Assembly: GCA_024233135.1 (NCBI GenBank)
Contig: JACKPZ010000029.1
Span: 1-41,930 of the forward strand
DNA: 41,930 bases
Direction of reading: 5' to 3'
DNA from: Akkermansiaceae bacterium
GTDB taxonomy: Bacteria > Verrucomicrobiota > Verrucomicrobiia > Verrucomicrobiales > Akkermansiaceae
Part shown: one piece after another, positions 1 to 8,928 of the stretch
Numbering within the stretch: the first letter of the stretch is position 1
How the letters are laid out: each line of letters starts with the position of its first letter
Program-made: the position numbers and the translations under genes
Notes under the pieces: generated by a model
Databases searched by the model: none
Told to the model about the DNA's origin: nothing
Seen by the model: the letters and a program-made list of their open reading frames with translations, nothing else

Positions 1-331
1 CTCAGGCCCGGCGGCGATCCGATTTCGGCGGAATCTAGGGGGGGGATCCGGCTTTTTCGAACCGGAAGGTTGTCGATGGGTGTGGCAGTGCCCGGAGCAT
101 GGGAGGAGTTATTCGGCCGTGAGTGATCCCCTAGATGTTCATGCCGTTGGCGGCCCGGAGTAGGCGACCCAAGCGAGCCCCCATCACTCTCTTGCGTGCC
201 TGAGGAACGGCGACAGGTCTCCCAGTCAGGCCGTTGGACGTTCCAAGTGACGATGCGCCCACTTCCCTCTCTTGGAGAAACTCTCGTTTCCGGGCTGGTG
301 CCGCCGTTTGGAAAGCCCCTACACTCCGGAT
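1..331. other. Left-edge intergenic region
   Basis: No convincing gene is seen here. The only structure noticed is a weak inverted pair: ATCTAGGGG near 32 and CCCCTAGAT near 127. The open frames that cross it on both strands overlap the signal sequence of the next gene and have no recognisable protein character. No intact tRNA-Pro gene, which would mark the other end of the putative integrated element, is present. Confidence 0.5.
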
Positions 332-1174
332 ATGCTGGGTCGCGTGATTCCCTGGTTGTTTGGTGCCTGTTTCCTCCTCCTTGGGGCGGACACAGCGCCC
401 GGTCATCAGGATCCATGGGGCGACATCCATCCCGATGTCTCGGTTGTGGACGGACGGTTCGCGGTGGTCTTCAACACCTCTCTTCCCGACAAGCCTTCGG
501 AATACGTCGAAGCCAAACCGGTGTTCCGGATGATTTTTGAACAGGACGGGCGGCTCTTCGCCCCTCGCCATGCGCTCACAAAAAAGAGGTCGCACCGGGA
601 AAACGGGCCCGCGGGGCTCTACGGAAAAGCGGTGCCGCTCGGAGAATCGGCACTGTTTTTCGGTGCGGCGGATGGAACTCCGCAGGGCTATGTCCTGAAG
701 AACAAGAAAGGCGAACTGAGCCGGGTGCGTCTCGCGTGGCCGGAGGGCGTGACCCTCCAGCTACTGGAGGACGTGACGGCCAGCGCGGAGGGGATCGCGA
801 TGACGGGCAAGGAGGACCGCGAAATTCTCAAGTTCTACTGGTTCGCACACGACTCGGTGGGGGAACCGGAGGTAATGACGATCGGCGCCACCGCCTGCAT
901 TTACGATTTTCCGGTCGCCTCGAACATCGCGTACGCCGGCGGGCGGTACTGGGTCGCCTACATGCGCCCCGAGGGGGAGGATCTGAAGCTGTCATTGTGG
1001 TCGTGGAAACCGGGCGAGGAGAAAGGCCGGGTGGAGGATCTTGACTCGCCGGCCGATTGGAACAGCCACCTCTCGATGGCGGCGATCGGAGACCGGCTTT
1101 GCCTGGCCTACCACTGGGCCGATCAGTACCCGGGTGTTGCGAAGATCGTGACCGTGTTTCGCAAGGCCGAGTAG
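332..1174 (+). CDS. Secreted protein of unknown function
   Basis: The family is not recognised. The predicted 280-residue product opens with a hydrophobic export signal (about residues 1-22) and is probably periplasmic or extracellular. The mature part is rich in short beta-strand-like runs. Three of them, DGRFAVVFN near residue 40, GGRYWVAYM near 204 and GDRLCLAYHW near 252, resemble each other in the way beta-propeller blades do, but this is a shape argument only. The ATG at 332 is preferred to the ATG at 272 because the signal peptide begins there. A -10-like TACACT (320-325) also lies 6 nt upstream, as at several other starts in this window. The gene converges on the ankyrin gene, with stops 4 bp apart, and lies in the putative integrated element. 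Confidence 0.65.
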   Translation: MLGRVIPWLFGACFLLLGADTAPGHQDPWGDIHPDVSVVDGRFAVVFNTSLPDKPSEYVEAKPVFRMIFEQDGRLFAPRHALTKKRSHRENGPAGLYGKAVPLGESALFFGAADGTPQGYVLKNKKGELSRVRLAWPEGVTLQLLEDVTASAEGIAMTGKEDREILKFYWFAHDSVGEPEVMTIGATACIYDFPVASNIAYAGGRYWVAYMRPEGEDLKLSLWSWKPGEEKGRVEDLDSPADWNSHLSMAAIGDRLCLAYHWADQYPGVAKIVTVFRKAE

Positions 1175-1178
1175 CATG

Positions 1179-4100
1179 TCAACTTGAGAGGGCCTCCACC
1201 GCCTGCCCGGCGTCCGCCTCGCGTGCCCGGTCGAGTGGGGTGCGGCCCTTCGGATCCTTCGCCCCGCGATCGGCGCCGTGCTTCAGAAGGAATTCGATCA
1301 TCTTCCGGTCGTTCGATTCCGCCGCATGATGGAGGGCGGTGAGGCCGCTGAAATCAACCACCTCGAGCTCCGCACCGTGCTCCAGCAGGATCTCGAGCAT
1401 TTCAACACGCCGGTGGACGACGGCAAAGGTGGCTGGCGGAGCACCGGACCGGGTGCGGCCGGTCGGTTTGGCACCCTTCTCGAGCAAATACCTCACCACC
1501 GCGTTCTCACCTTCTTCAAGGGCCCGGCTCAGCGGTGTGTAGGCTTCCAGCGGCTTGAGCTTCTCGCGTTCATCTCCGCCGATGATTCGGGTCACTCCAC
1601 CGAAGGATTCATTCAACTCGACTCCCGGGTCGACGTTCAGATTCTCGACCAGGAAACGAACATTATCGAGCCGGCCGGCCTCCGCGGCCCGGTGAAGCGC
1701 CGTCGCCAGCAGGTTCGGCTCGGCCGCTCCCGTCGCCTCCGGGTAGTCGGCGAGGACGCGGAGGAGAGAATCGTCATTGTGAACCGCGGCAGCGGCGAGC
1801 ACCGATCCGGCCCGGTAGACAGGGCGCCCGTAGAGATCCTTGCCCTTCGGGCGCCTGTCGGCAGGCAGAATCCCGAGCCCGGCATCGAGGAACTTCTTGA
1901 GGAGGTCGGCATCGCCCAGGGCGATGAGAGACTTGAGGAGCTGAAGTTCGTCGTCACCGATCACACCGGGGAGTTTGAGAAGGACACCGGCGACCGCGAG
2001 GTGCTTCAGATCGATGGCATGATCCAGAGCCCGGCTCTTCCGCGCGTCCCGCAGCGTGGGATCCGCCCCTCGTCCGAGCAGGTATTGAACCGCCTCCATG
2101 CGTCCGTTCGCAGCGGCTTCCATCAGGGCGGTAACACCTCCGGGCATGCGGCTGTCGATTTCCGCACCCGCATCGAGCAGCGACTTGAGGGCATCGACCT
2201 CCCCGAGCGAAGCCGCGAGGTGCAACGGAGCGGTCCCGGCAATGCGATCCTCCTCCGAAAAGTGGCCGCGGGCGACATACTCCTGCAAGGCAGTCCGACG
2301 AACTCTCCCGATCAGTTCTTCGACGGGTTCGCCGACCTCGGATGAGGCCGACGAGCCGATAGTCTGGGAATCCGTGAACCACTTGCGCCAGTCCGCGGCG
2401 GTCCTGCCTGCGTGATCTTTCAAGGTCACCTCCGCTCCGGCATTCTCCAGTCGATTGAAGGTTCCGTCCGCTCCCGAAACGGCGGCCCACATCAACGCGG
2501 TCCTTCCGTCCCTCGAACGGGCGTTCAAGTCGGGGTTCCTCTCCAGCACCGCATCCAGTGCCGGCACCACATTTGAACTCGCCACCCACATCAGCGACGT
2601 CACGCCTTCGCTGTCGGATTCATTGACATCCCCGACGGTCGACGCGACCAAGGCGACGGCGAAGGCATAGTCGTCCGGGGGCGTGGGGACATCGTGGAAT
2701 TGACGCACAACCTTGTGGAAGACGGCGGTTGATGCGGGCGGCTTCCGCGGATCGGCTCCGAGCTCGACCAGGAAGCGGGCGAGATCGAACTCCCCCCGGG
2801 CGAGGACGGCCGAAAGGAGGGAGGATTCATCCGCGCCCACCTGGTTGATGTCGGCGCCCCGCTCGACGAGAAGTTGGATGATCCCGCGGTCGTCGACGGC
2901 AACAGCCCTTGCGAGTGGTGTCCGCCCTTCTGCGTCCGGTCCATCGATGTCCGCAACCTTCGGGAGCAGATACCCGACGCATTCGACCGTGCCACCTGTG
3001 GCGGCGAGATGCAGCGGTGATTCCCCACTGCCATTCTTTTCGTCCCACGTTTTGGAGTGATTCACCAGCCACTCGACGGCCGGCGCGTTGCCGACGGCCG
3101 CTGCCACATGGAGCGGTGAGTCTCCGTCCTTGTCCCTGAGCATGATGTCCAAACCTTGTTCCCGCAGCAGGTCGAGGACCCCGGGGATGTCTTTCTTGTT
3201 CCGCTTTTTGTCGTCATCCGAGCCGAAAGGGTCGTTGAGGTAGAAACGGATGCTCGCAACATGATGCACGGCATTCCAGCCCGCTTTGGTGACCCGCATC
3301 GGATCAAGACCCCGTTTCAGCAGGTCGGAAACGAGTTCCCGGTCCGCGTGACCGGCTGCAAGCATGAGGAGATCAACGCTGCTGTCATCCGTGGTGCGGA
3401 TGTCAGCGCCCAAATCGACGAGGCGCTCGAAGAAGCCGACGGTGTCCTCATCGGAAACCGCCAGGAACAGGGCGTCGCGTCCCTCGGCGTCACGAATCGA
3501 CAGGTCCGGTTTGGCAGCAAGAAGCGCCTCGATCATCGGCGGCTTGGCCTGCCAGTTCTTCAAGGCGACAAGCAGAGGAGTGTTCCCTTCCGAATCGCGA
3601 TGATCAATGTCCGCGCCGGCTCCAAGCAACCATTTGATGATCCGCCCCTCGGCCGAGCCGTCACCATCGAAGGAATCGATGGCGGCGGCCATCGTTAATG
3701 CGGTCTTTCCATTCGGGGTGGTGACATCAGGGTCGGCCCCCCCTTTGAGCAACTGCTCCACCGCCTCCATGTTGCCGGCGCCGGTGGCAATCATCAGCGC
3801 GGTGTGTCCACGCGGATCGACAAGGTCCGGGTCGGCACCAAGGTCCAGCTTCGCCCGGACATCCGCCGTCTTTTCGTAACGGGCTCCGCGAATCAGGCAG
3901 GTGGAACCGCTCGAACTTCGGCTGTTGATGCCGACACCGTGCTGGATGAGCAACCTGGCGTGCTCGACACGCTCCGCATCCGCTGCGTAGACCATGACCG
4001 GATCGCCATTCTCATCCTCGATTCTGGGATCGGCACCCGCTTCCAACAGAGTTTTTGTGATCTCGGGTTTGTCCCCTTTCACAGCGAGAAACAACGCGGT

Positions 4101-4304
4101 GTGCTCAAGATCGCTGTCCGGGATCCGTCGGTTCGGGTCGGCTCCGCCATCGAGGAGGCGACGGACTTCATTGACGTCTCCATTTTCCACCGCCTTTCCC
4201 AGGTCGGCTGTCACCTGGTCCGGATCGGGAGTGGAGGCAGTCGCTGGAACGCAGCTCAGGGCACAAAGCAGCGTGATTGAAAGGATGGATCGGTAGCTTC
4301 CCAT
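1179..4304 (-). CDS. Large secreted ankyrin-repeat protein
   Basis: The product is 1041 residues, consisting of an N-terminal signal (MGSYRSILSITLLCALSC..., probable cleavage after ATA near residue 23) followed almost wholly by ankyrin repeats. About two dozen units can be read from recurring cores such as HTALMIATG, DSPLHVAAA, RTALMWAAV and LTALHHAAE, with GADP/GADI turns between them. No catalytic domain is seen. Ankyrin arrays bind protein partners; export suggests a periplasmic or extracellular target, which is not identified. Bacterial ankyrin proteins are often discussed as host-interaction factors, but nothing here proves that. The ATG at 4304 is chosen over the frame's opening at 4349 because the signal peptide starts there. 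A promoter (TTGTCG, 17 nt, TAGTTT on the minus strand) lies about 37 nt upstream. Confidence 0.85.
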   Translation of the reverse strand: MGSYRSILSITLLCALSCVPATASTPDPDQVTADLGKAVENGDVNEVRRLLDGGADPNRRIPDSDLEHTALFLAVKGDKPEITKTLLEAGADPRIEDENGDPVMVYAADAERVEHARLLIQHGVGINSRSSSGSTCLIRGARYEKTADVRAKLDLGADPDLVDPRGHTALMIATGAGNMEAVEQLLKGGADPDVTTPNGKTALTMAAAIDSFDGDGSAEGRIIKWLLGAGADIDHRDSEGNTPLLVALKNWQAKPPMIEALLAAKPDLSIRDAEGRDALFLAVSDEDTVGFFERLVDLGADIRTTDDSSVDLLMLAAGHADRELVSDLLKRGLDPMRVTKAGWNAVHHVASIRFYLNDPFGSDDDKKRNKKDIPGVLDLLREQGLDIMLRDKDGDSPLHVAAAVGNAPAVEWLVNHSKTWDEKNGSGESPLHLAATGGTVECVGYLLPKVADIDGPDAEGRTPLARAVAVDDRGIIQLLVERGADINQVGADESSLLSAVLARGEFDLARFLVELGADPRKPPASTAVFHKVVRQFHDVPTPPDDYAFAVALVASTVGDVNESDSEGVTSLMWVASSNVVPALDAVLERNPDLNARSRDGRTALMWAAVSGADGTFNRLENAGAEVTLKDHAGRTAADWRKWFTDSQTIGSSASSEVGEPVEELIGRVRRTALQEYVARGHFSEEDRIAGTAPLHLAASLGEVDALKSLLDAGAEIDSRMPGGVTALMEAAANGRMEAVQYLLGRGADPTLRDARKSRALDHAIDLKHLAVAGVLLKLPGVIGDDELQLLKSLIALGDADLLKKFLDAGLGILPADRRPKGKDLYGRPVYRAGSVLAAAAVHNDDSLLRVLADYPEATGAAEPNLLATALHRAAEAGRLDNVRFLVENLNVDPGVELNESFGGVTRIIGGDEREKLKPLEAYTPLSRALEEGENAVVRYLLEKGAKPTGRTRSGAPPATFAVVHRRVEMLEILLEHGAELEVVDFSGLTALHHAAESNDRKMIEFLLKHGADRGAKDPKGRTPLDRAREADAGQAVEALSS

Positions 4305-4347
4305 GGCGAAGGTGCGGTGTGGGTCGAATGGACTCCAATCGCCCCGC

Positions 4348-4376
4348 AAACTAGGTGATCACCATCGGCTCGACAA
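4348..4376 (-). promoter_or_regulatory. Predicted promoter of the ankyrin gene
   Basis: On the minus strand TTGTCG (4376-4371), a 17-nt spacer and TAGTTT (4353-4348) form a sigma-70-like pair. The expected transcription start near 4341 gives a leader of about 37 nt to the ATG at 4304. Confidence 0.5.
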
Positions 4377-4548
4377 GCTGAGAGGCGGGCGAACCGAATC
4401 CCGTTTCCTTTCAGCCTTTGGCGTGTCTCAAGAATCGAGTGAAATCACCCGGCCAGACCGGATCCGGATTCGCAACCCCGGGCTTCAGTTCCTTCGCCAG
4501 CATCAGCAGCTCGGGGTTCAGGACACGAATGATCCGGACGCAACCGGG

Positions 4549-5319
4549 CTACGCCTCTCGAACCATCAACGCCGACTCCCTCCTCATCGCTCCCAGGAGA
4601 ACCCAGAACCAAACGTAGACTCCGAGGTACATGATCCGCTGGGACAATCCAGGCCAAGCCGGCACCCAAACACTGAATCCCAATGCAACGAGAATCACCG
4701 CCACGACCAGCGCGTGCCGGATGCGCCACTTCTTGATTTCACCCCCCTGCGGCTTCCAAAGCGAATACGAGCCTACGAACGCAACAATCAGCAGGTAGCT
4801 TGCCGGCCGGATTCCAGCCACATGGAGGCGATCACGCTCGTAGTTGGCAACATAGGTTCTGACTGGAACGCCGGGAGGGATCTCGTGTCCGGTTGCCTTC
4901 AATGCGATCCGCCAGATCTGCTCCTTCGCCTTGTCGACCGGCCCTTTGTTCAACTCCTCCTGCAGATGCCGGATCGTCAATTCCGGCGAGCGCACGGGAT
5001 TCACCGCCACCTGATGGAGTTGGAACATGGTGATCGCCGCGGACGCGACGACCGCCCAGGAAACGATCGATCTCCGCTTCCCGGCCGCCCGCCAGGACAG
5101 CCAGGCGAAAAACAATGAGAAGGCATGGATGCAGGCGACCACTGCCCACCATGCCGGACAGCGGTACGCGTAGTCGCTGATGTGGTTCGCCAGAGGGCTG
5201 AAGGTTTGTCCGGTGGCGTGGTTCCAGACCACACCGATCGCCCGGAGATGCCCGTAGACCATGAGTATGGGAAGCGCGAGCAGGAGCCAGAAGCAGAGGC
5301 GGGAAAGCAGGCGGTCCAT
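4549..5319 (-). CDS. DUF998-like integral membrane protein
   Basis: The product is 256 residues with about six hydrophobic spans. The first is at residues 7-27, and later ones cover WWAVVACIHAFSLFFAW, SWAVVASAAITMF, YLLIVAFVGSY, ALVVAVILVALGF and YLGVYVWFWVLLG. A phrase near the first loop (SPLANHISDYAY) and the ending GLSQRI followed by a last span resemble DUF998 proteins, a membrane family without an assigned reaction; the match is from memory and moderate. A soluble stretch of about 60 residues lies between spans 3 and 4. The ATG at 5319 is used because upstream codons in the frame encode no sensible sequence and overlap the preceding lipoprotein gene. It is the last gene of a three-gene minus-strand operon (PrsW-like, lipoprotein, this one), 28 bp after the lipoprotein stop. 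Confidence 0.65.
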   Translation of the reverse strand: MDRLLSRLCFWLLLALPILMVYGHLRAIGVVWNHATGQTFSPLANHISDYAYRCPAWWAVVACIHAFSLFFAWLSWRAAGKRRSIVSWAVVASAAITMFQLHQVAVNPVRSPELTIRHLQEELNKGPVDKAKEQIWRIALKATGHEIPPGVPVRTYVANYERDRLHVAGIRPASYLLIVAFVGSYSLWKPQGGEIKKWRIRHALVVAVILVALGFSVWVPAWPGLSQRIMYLGVYVWFWVLLGAMRRESALMVREA

Positions 5320-5347
5320 GGGGAACCGAACGAACCGATGCGCAACA

Positions 5348-5713
5348 CTATTGCAGACTCCGGAGAATCTCCTCCCGGCGCTGCGCGAGCACGTTGTAAC
5401 GCTGCTGGATCTGGTCGAGGGTGTAGCCCGCGACATCCGCCCGGTTCACGGCGTCGATCGCGCCGCCAACTCCCTGCCCGGCGAGTTCATAGTCTCCATC
5501 CATCGCCCCGTAGGTGGTCGCAAAACCCGAGATGAAGGCGTCGAACTGTGCCTTGTCCATCGCAGACTGATGTTGGTAGGCGGCTGTGCGGAGGACGAGC
5601 ATTTCTTGTTCGATGCCATTGAGTTCGGCGCGCAGCTGGGCTTCGTCGGGGCCGCAGGCTGAAATGAGGAAGGTCGCGGCAATCAGGAGCGTGAGTCGGA
5701 TGACAGGTTTCAT
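5348..5713 (-). CDS. Small lipoprotein, helical
   Basis: The product is 121 residues. It starts with a type II signal peptide, MKPVIRLTLLIAATFLISAC, whose lipobox ISAC puts the lipidated cysteine at residue 20. The remainder is strongly helical and charged, with a coiled-coil-like first half (AQLRAELNGIEQEMLVLR) and a second helical part ending QRREEILRSLQ. No enzyme motif is seen and the family is not recognised. Its ATG overlaps the stop of the upstream PrsW-like gene in an ATGA arrangement (5710-5713), so the two are almost certainly co-transcribed and translationally coupled. It may be a membrane-anchored partner or substrate of that protease, which is inference from coupling only. Confidence 0.7.
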   Translation of the reverse strand: MKPVIRLTLLIAATFLISACGPDEAQLRAELNGIEQEMLVLRTAAYQHQSAMDKAQFDAFISGFATTYGAMDGDYELAGQGVGGAIDAVNRADVAGYTLDQIQQRYNVLAQRREEILRSLQ

Positions 5714-7038
5714 GGGGTGGAAGGAGTTGAAGTCTCGACGGGAGCAGATGGTGTGAGCAAACCTCCCTCGGAGGTTGCTGCGTCCGCAGCAGTTGCGGAC
5801 TGGACCCCGCTTGCTGGAACAGGCGGTCCAGGTTCCGGAATTGCTGGTTCCGCTTCCTGAGCAAGACGAATCTGAGAGAGACCGTCCTGGATCAGCAGCA
5901 GGATCAAGGTCCAGCCGATCAATCCGAGTGACAAACGTTTCAGAACGCCTCCCCACTCAGGACCTACAAATGGGAATGAAAACGGACTGTTCCACACGGC
6001 GTGGATACCGGCGACAAGCAAGAGGACCCGGAGGAATCTCCAGTCGGCGAGCTGTCCTACCGAAAAATCCCGGTCGGCCATCACTTTCCAGAACGCGGCG
6101 GCGGCGGCGGCGGTCCAGATGACATGGCAGAATGGGGACCAGAGCGCTCTGTTAAACATCATGCTTTCGAACGTCATTCCATATTGGGAACTCCGCCCCA
6201 GGATGTAGCCCGCCGTCTCGAAAGCCGCAAAACCCGCTCCGACGGATGCTCCGAACAGTAGGCCGTTCAATGACCAGCGTTTGTCTTTCCATCTCGCGGC
6301 GAACGCAATGACGGCCAGAACCTTGGCGGCTTCCTCGATTGGTCCGGCTGACGATGCTCCCATCCAGCTGCCCAGATCAGTCATCTCGTTCAGGATCGCG
6401 GTTGCGATCAAGGACAACAAGCCTCCCAGCATGAAGAGCTTCAGAACCCGGTAGAATGACACGTTTCTTGCGACATTCGTCTCAAGGAAGAACATCAGAA
6501 CGGAGAAAGGGATGCCAAATGCTCCGAGAAAAATCCACCCGGGAAGTACGATCGAATCTTTCATTCGGAGAAGAAGCCAGTAGAAACCTAGGGTTCCGAC
6601 GATCGAAAAGGTGATTAGTCGCAGAAACACCCAGGGCGCCGGCCACGAGGTGTCGATTTTTTGAAGCGGGGGAATCGCCTCCGGGCTTCCCACCGCGAAA
6701 TGGGAGTCCATCTCCTCGATTGTTCGTTTCTTGAACGTGTCGCGGAAGAGTTCCCGGAATCCCCCGGACTCGGGGCGGGATTCGAGTCCGGCGATGGCTC
6801 CCACTCCAGCCGTTAGCCGAGCGATGGCGCTAGAGGCACCGGGCTTCGCTGACGCTTTCCCGGCGGGAGGCCCGGTGGTTCCGAGGACGGTGTCGATTTC
6901 CTTCCAGTCGTCGGTGCCTTCCGGAGTGATCAGGGTGTTGGGAGCGAGAATCCCACCGAGGCGGAGTTGGCGGAGGGCATCCTGACTCAGCGGTCCGACC
7001 GCCTTCTCGCCATCGAAGTAATACCAGCTCTTGTTCAT
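5710..7038 (-). CDS. GYF-domain and PrsW-like intramembrane protease
   Basis: The product is 442 residues. Residues 1-52 (WYYFDGEKAVGPLSQDALRQ ... DDWKEIDTVL) form a GYF_2-type domain, which binds proline-rich peptides. A Pro/Ala linker follows, then about eight hydrophobic spans from residue 135 to 400. These carry the PrsW pattern: EEAAK at 235-239, a glutamate in GFAAFETAGYIL (E274), H305 in CHVIWT and H346 in HAVWNSP. PrsW proteins are glutamic-type intramembrane proteases; in Bacillus the founder cuts an anti-sigma factor. The tail after residue 400 is itself Pro/Ala/Thr-rich and could be a ligand for GYF domains. The gene heads an operon with the lipoprotein (ATGA overlap) and the DUF998-like protein. 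The substrate is unknown, as there is no anti-sigma gene nearby. Confidence 0.8.
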   Translation of the reverse strand: MNKSWYYFDGEKAVGPLSQDALRQLRLGGILAPNTLITPEGTDDWKEIDTVLGTTGPPAGKASAKPGASSAIARLTAGVGAIAGLESRPESGGFRELFRDTFKKRTIEEMDSHFAVGSPEAIPPLQKIDTSWPAPWVFLRLITFSIVGTLGFYWLLLRMKDSIVLPGWIFLGAFGIPFSVLMFFLETNVARNVSFYRVLKLFMLGGLLSLIATAILNEMTDLGSWMGASSAGPIEEAAKVLAVIAFAARWKDKRWSLNGLLFGASVGAGFAAFETAGYILGRSSQYGMTFESMMFNRALWSPFCHVIWTAAAAAAFWKVMADRDFSVGQLADWRFLRVLLLVAGIHAVWNSPFSFPFVGPEWGGVLKRLSLGLIGWTLILLLIQDGLSQIRLAQEAEPAIPEPGPPVPASGVQSATAADAATSEGGLLTPSAPVETSTPSTP

Positions 7039-7104
7039 TCAGGTGGGGTGTTGGGAGTCGGAAAGAGAGATATGAACGGGCAAAATCGCTCTGAAATCCG
7101 GTCA

Positions 7105-7133
7105 ATCATCCGAACACCCTCCGCTAGCGTCAA
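7105..7133 (-). promoter_or_regulatory. Predicted promoter of the PrsW-like operon
   Basis: On the minus strand TTGACG (7133-7128), a 17-nt spacer and GATGAT (7110-7105) fit a sigma-70 promoter. This gives a leader of about 60 nt before the ATG at 7038. It lies in the 112-bp gap shared with the divergent XRE regulator, so that regulator could control both genes. Confidence 0.5.
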
Positions 7134-7150
7134 GCTCCGAAAACGGATCA

Positions 7151-7420
7151 ATGGCCGCCCACCACCAAAACATCGTCGGGTCCTGTGTCCGGCGGTTTCG
7201 CATCGAGGCCGACCTCTCCCAGGATGCGCTCGCCGCAAAGCTGCAGCTCCAAGGCTGGGACATCAGCCGCGCCGGGATCTCCAAGATCGAAGCACGGCTG
7301 CGGCGGGTCAACGACGCCGAACTCTGGATGCTCGCGAAAGCCTTGTCGCGTCCGCTGGAGGATTTCTACCCACCCGGGGGACGCGGGATCCGCGAGGTCC
7401 TCAGGCAAGGTGCGAAGTAG
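7151..7420 (+). CDS. XRE-family DNA-binding regulator
   Basis: The product is an 89-residue protein that is little more than one helix-turn-helix of the Cro/CI (XRE) type. It contains VRRFRIEADLSQDALAAKL followed by ISRAGISKIEARLRRVNDAE and LWMLAKALSRPLEDFYPP. The turn and recognition helix fall at about residues 22-48. It would bind DNA as a dimer. Nothing else is attached, so the ligand or signal is unknown. It is transcribed away from the PrsW-like operon across a 112-bp gap and ends 34 bp from the integrase remnant. Small XRE proteins next to integrases often control element maintenance genes, but a role as regulator of the divergent operon is equally possible. The start is the only in-frame ATG before the domain. 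Confidence 0.8.
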   Translation: MAAHHQNIVGSCVRRFRIEADLSQDALAAKLQLQGWDISRAGISKIEARLRRVNDAELWMLAKALSRPLEDFYPPGGRGIREVLRQGAK

Positions 7421-7454
7421 GAATCGGAGTGAGCAGAAGGAGGCACCTGCATCC

Positions 7455-8832
7455 TCATCCGCGTGCGATCCAATGTCCTTGTTTCGGCAGCGCGATGCCG
7501 AGCTTGATGCAGCGCTTTCGCAGCGCCACGTCGCTGACTCCGATCTCCCTGGCAGCGTGGACGAGCGGCTTTTCCCAAACTAGCTTTTTCAGCTTCGCCC
7601 TATCCGGCCAATCCACTCGTGGTTTGATTTCAAGATCCACCTGTGGTTGTGCCCGCAGCTTCGCCGGCGTCAGGTTCCAGAACTCGGCGATGGTCTCTTC
7701 GTCGTCGATGGTGTCCCGGTAGTGGCGATCCATCATCGCCTTCGAGGTGCCGTTGTAGGCGGTCAATGCCTCGTTCTTGTCGCGTTCGGCTCGAAGGTGA
7801 TGGAAGTGTGGCGGATGATGTCCTGAACCCACTTCCGGGCCTTGGTCGCCTTCTTGAGGAATTTCATCTTGGAATTCATGCCTTTGGCAATCCGTCGAAT
7901 GGAAACTCTGTCAACCATGCGGCCAGCACCGGGAATCGGCACCGATCGCTTCAGCGTGCGCCGCAGCTTGCCACCGGAACCCGGATCCGGTCCTTCAGGA
8001 TGTCCTCCTTTTTGAGGTCACGCAATTCGCTGGGGCGCAGGCCGGCGAACAGACCGATGGCAATGACAGCAGCGGCGGCCCTGTCTTGGTAAATCGTCGC
8101 GGCGTGAATCAGCCGCTTGGCTTCCTCCAGTGACAGCGCTGCAATCTGGCTCATGTCCCGGGGCAGCTTGTCGAGCCGGTCGCAGGGATTCTCCAAGCAG
8201 TAATGGTGGCGGACAGCCCATCGAAAAAACGTGGAGAAGGTAATGCGGTAGGTCCGTTTCGACCTGGTGTTCCGATATTTACCCAGAATCGCTTCAATGT
8301 CCGAGATTGTGAATGCGTGGACGAATTTGTTGGCGTCCGGACTGAGCAACAGGCCCAGCCCGTGTTCGTAGTTGGCCCGGGTCGTATCGGAGATGTCATG
8401 ACGGGTTCCCATGAACTTCTCCTTCGCGTTGAGGATTGTGATGGTTTCAGTCTCGGGGCGATAGCGAGTCTCGAAGAACGTCATCGCCTGATCGAGATCC
8501 ACACCCATCTCCCCTGCCCTGCGGCGGAGGCTGTTGTAGTGTGCGACAACTTCGGAAAGCCTTGATCCCAAGCCCACTTGCTGGAAGGCCGATTCCGCAT
8601 CCGCCAACTGCTCAGCAGTCAGCAAGGTCCTCAGTGCCTGGCGAGGCTCCGGGTTCTCCTCGATTTCCATCTGAAGGTCATGGAGTTCGCGAAGTGCGTC
8701 AGATCTGTCCTGAAAGTTACGCCGTATCCTTCTACCATCCGGCATCATCCCCGTGACTCGCCACGACTCGGTTCCACTGCTGTTGGTGAAGGTCGCCAGT
8801 TTCAAATGCTGCTTTTTCTTCGGTCGAGCCAC
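7455..8832 (-). pseudogene. Tyrosine recombinase/integrase, two frameshifts
   Basis: Read from 8832, the first 280 or so residues are intact: a basic N-terminus (MARPKKKQHLKL), a SAM-like core-binding domain and the first catalytic arginine in GLFAGLRPSEL. The frame is then lost near 7971-7977, where one base seems missing in a run that should encode PGGKLRR. It continues in a second frame through box II (VQDIIRHTSITF) and is lost again near 7792-7800. A third frame carries the catalytic tyrosine in MMDRHYRDTI. Box II has Asp where His is usual before the arginine (DIIRH). After the tyrosine a roughly 60-residue tail ends in a helix-turn-helix-like segment (AAREIGVSDVALRKRCIKL). The broken gene lies about 100 bp from the tRNA-Pro fragment and presumably once drove integration there. 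Sequencing error at either site is possible. Confidence 0.85.
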
Positions 8833-8838
8833 GAATCA

Positions 8839-8862
8839 TTTCTGGCAACTTTTCTGGCAACT
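8839..8862. repeat. 12-bp tandem duplication before the integrase
   Basis: TTTCTGGCAACT occurs twice head to tail with no mismatch, directly upstream of the integrase start. It could be an arm-type site of the recombinase or a simple duplication; two copies are too few to decide. Confidence 0.6.
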
Positions 8863-8928
8863 GCAACGCATTTGTTTAGCAAATGAACCGTAACAGACTG
8901 TTTATCAATGTTGCGAATCGATTCATAA

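Larger units (their letters stand above)
1..8928. mobile_element. Putative integrated element, right-hand part
   Basis: The right border is the crossover region inside a tRNA-Pro(CGG) gene whose 5' half is absent. A tyrosine-integrase pseudogene starts about 100 bp inside that border and reads inward. When an element integrates at a tRNA 3' end, the chromosomal side keeps the true tRNA 3' end and its terminator. That is what lies at 8929-9009, so the element must extend to the left, with a reconstituted tRNA beyond the window. The region also looks less GC-rich and carries genes of unusual kind (large ankyrin protein, PrsW/GYF protein). Which of these genes are really cargo is inferred, because the left border is not visible. 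Confidence 0.45.

Noticed and set aside
131..595. Minus-strand 154-codon frame at the left edge
   Set aside because: It overlaps the signal peptide and first third of the secreted-protein gene and has no recognisable features.
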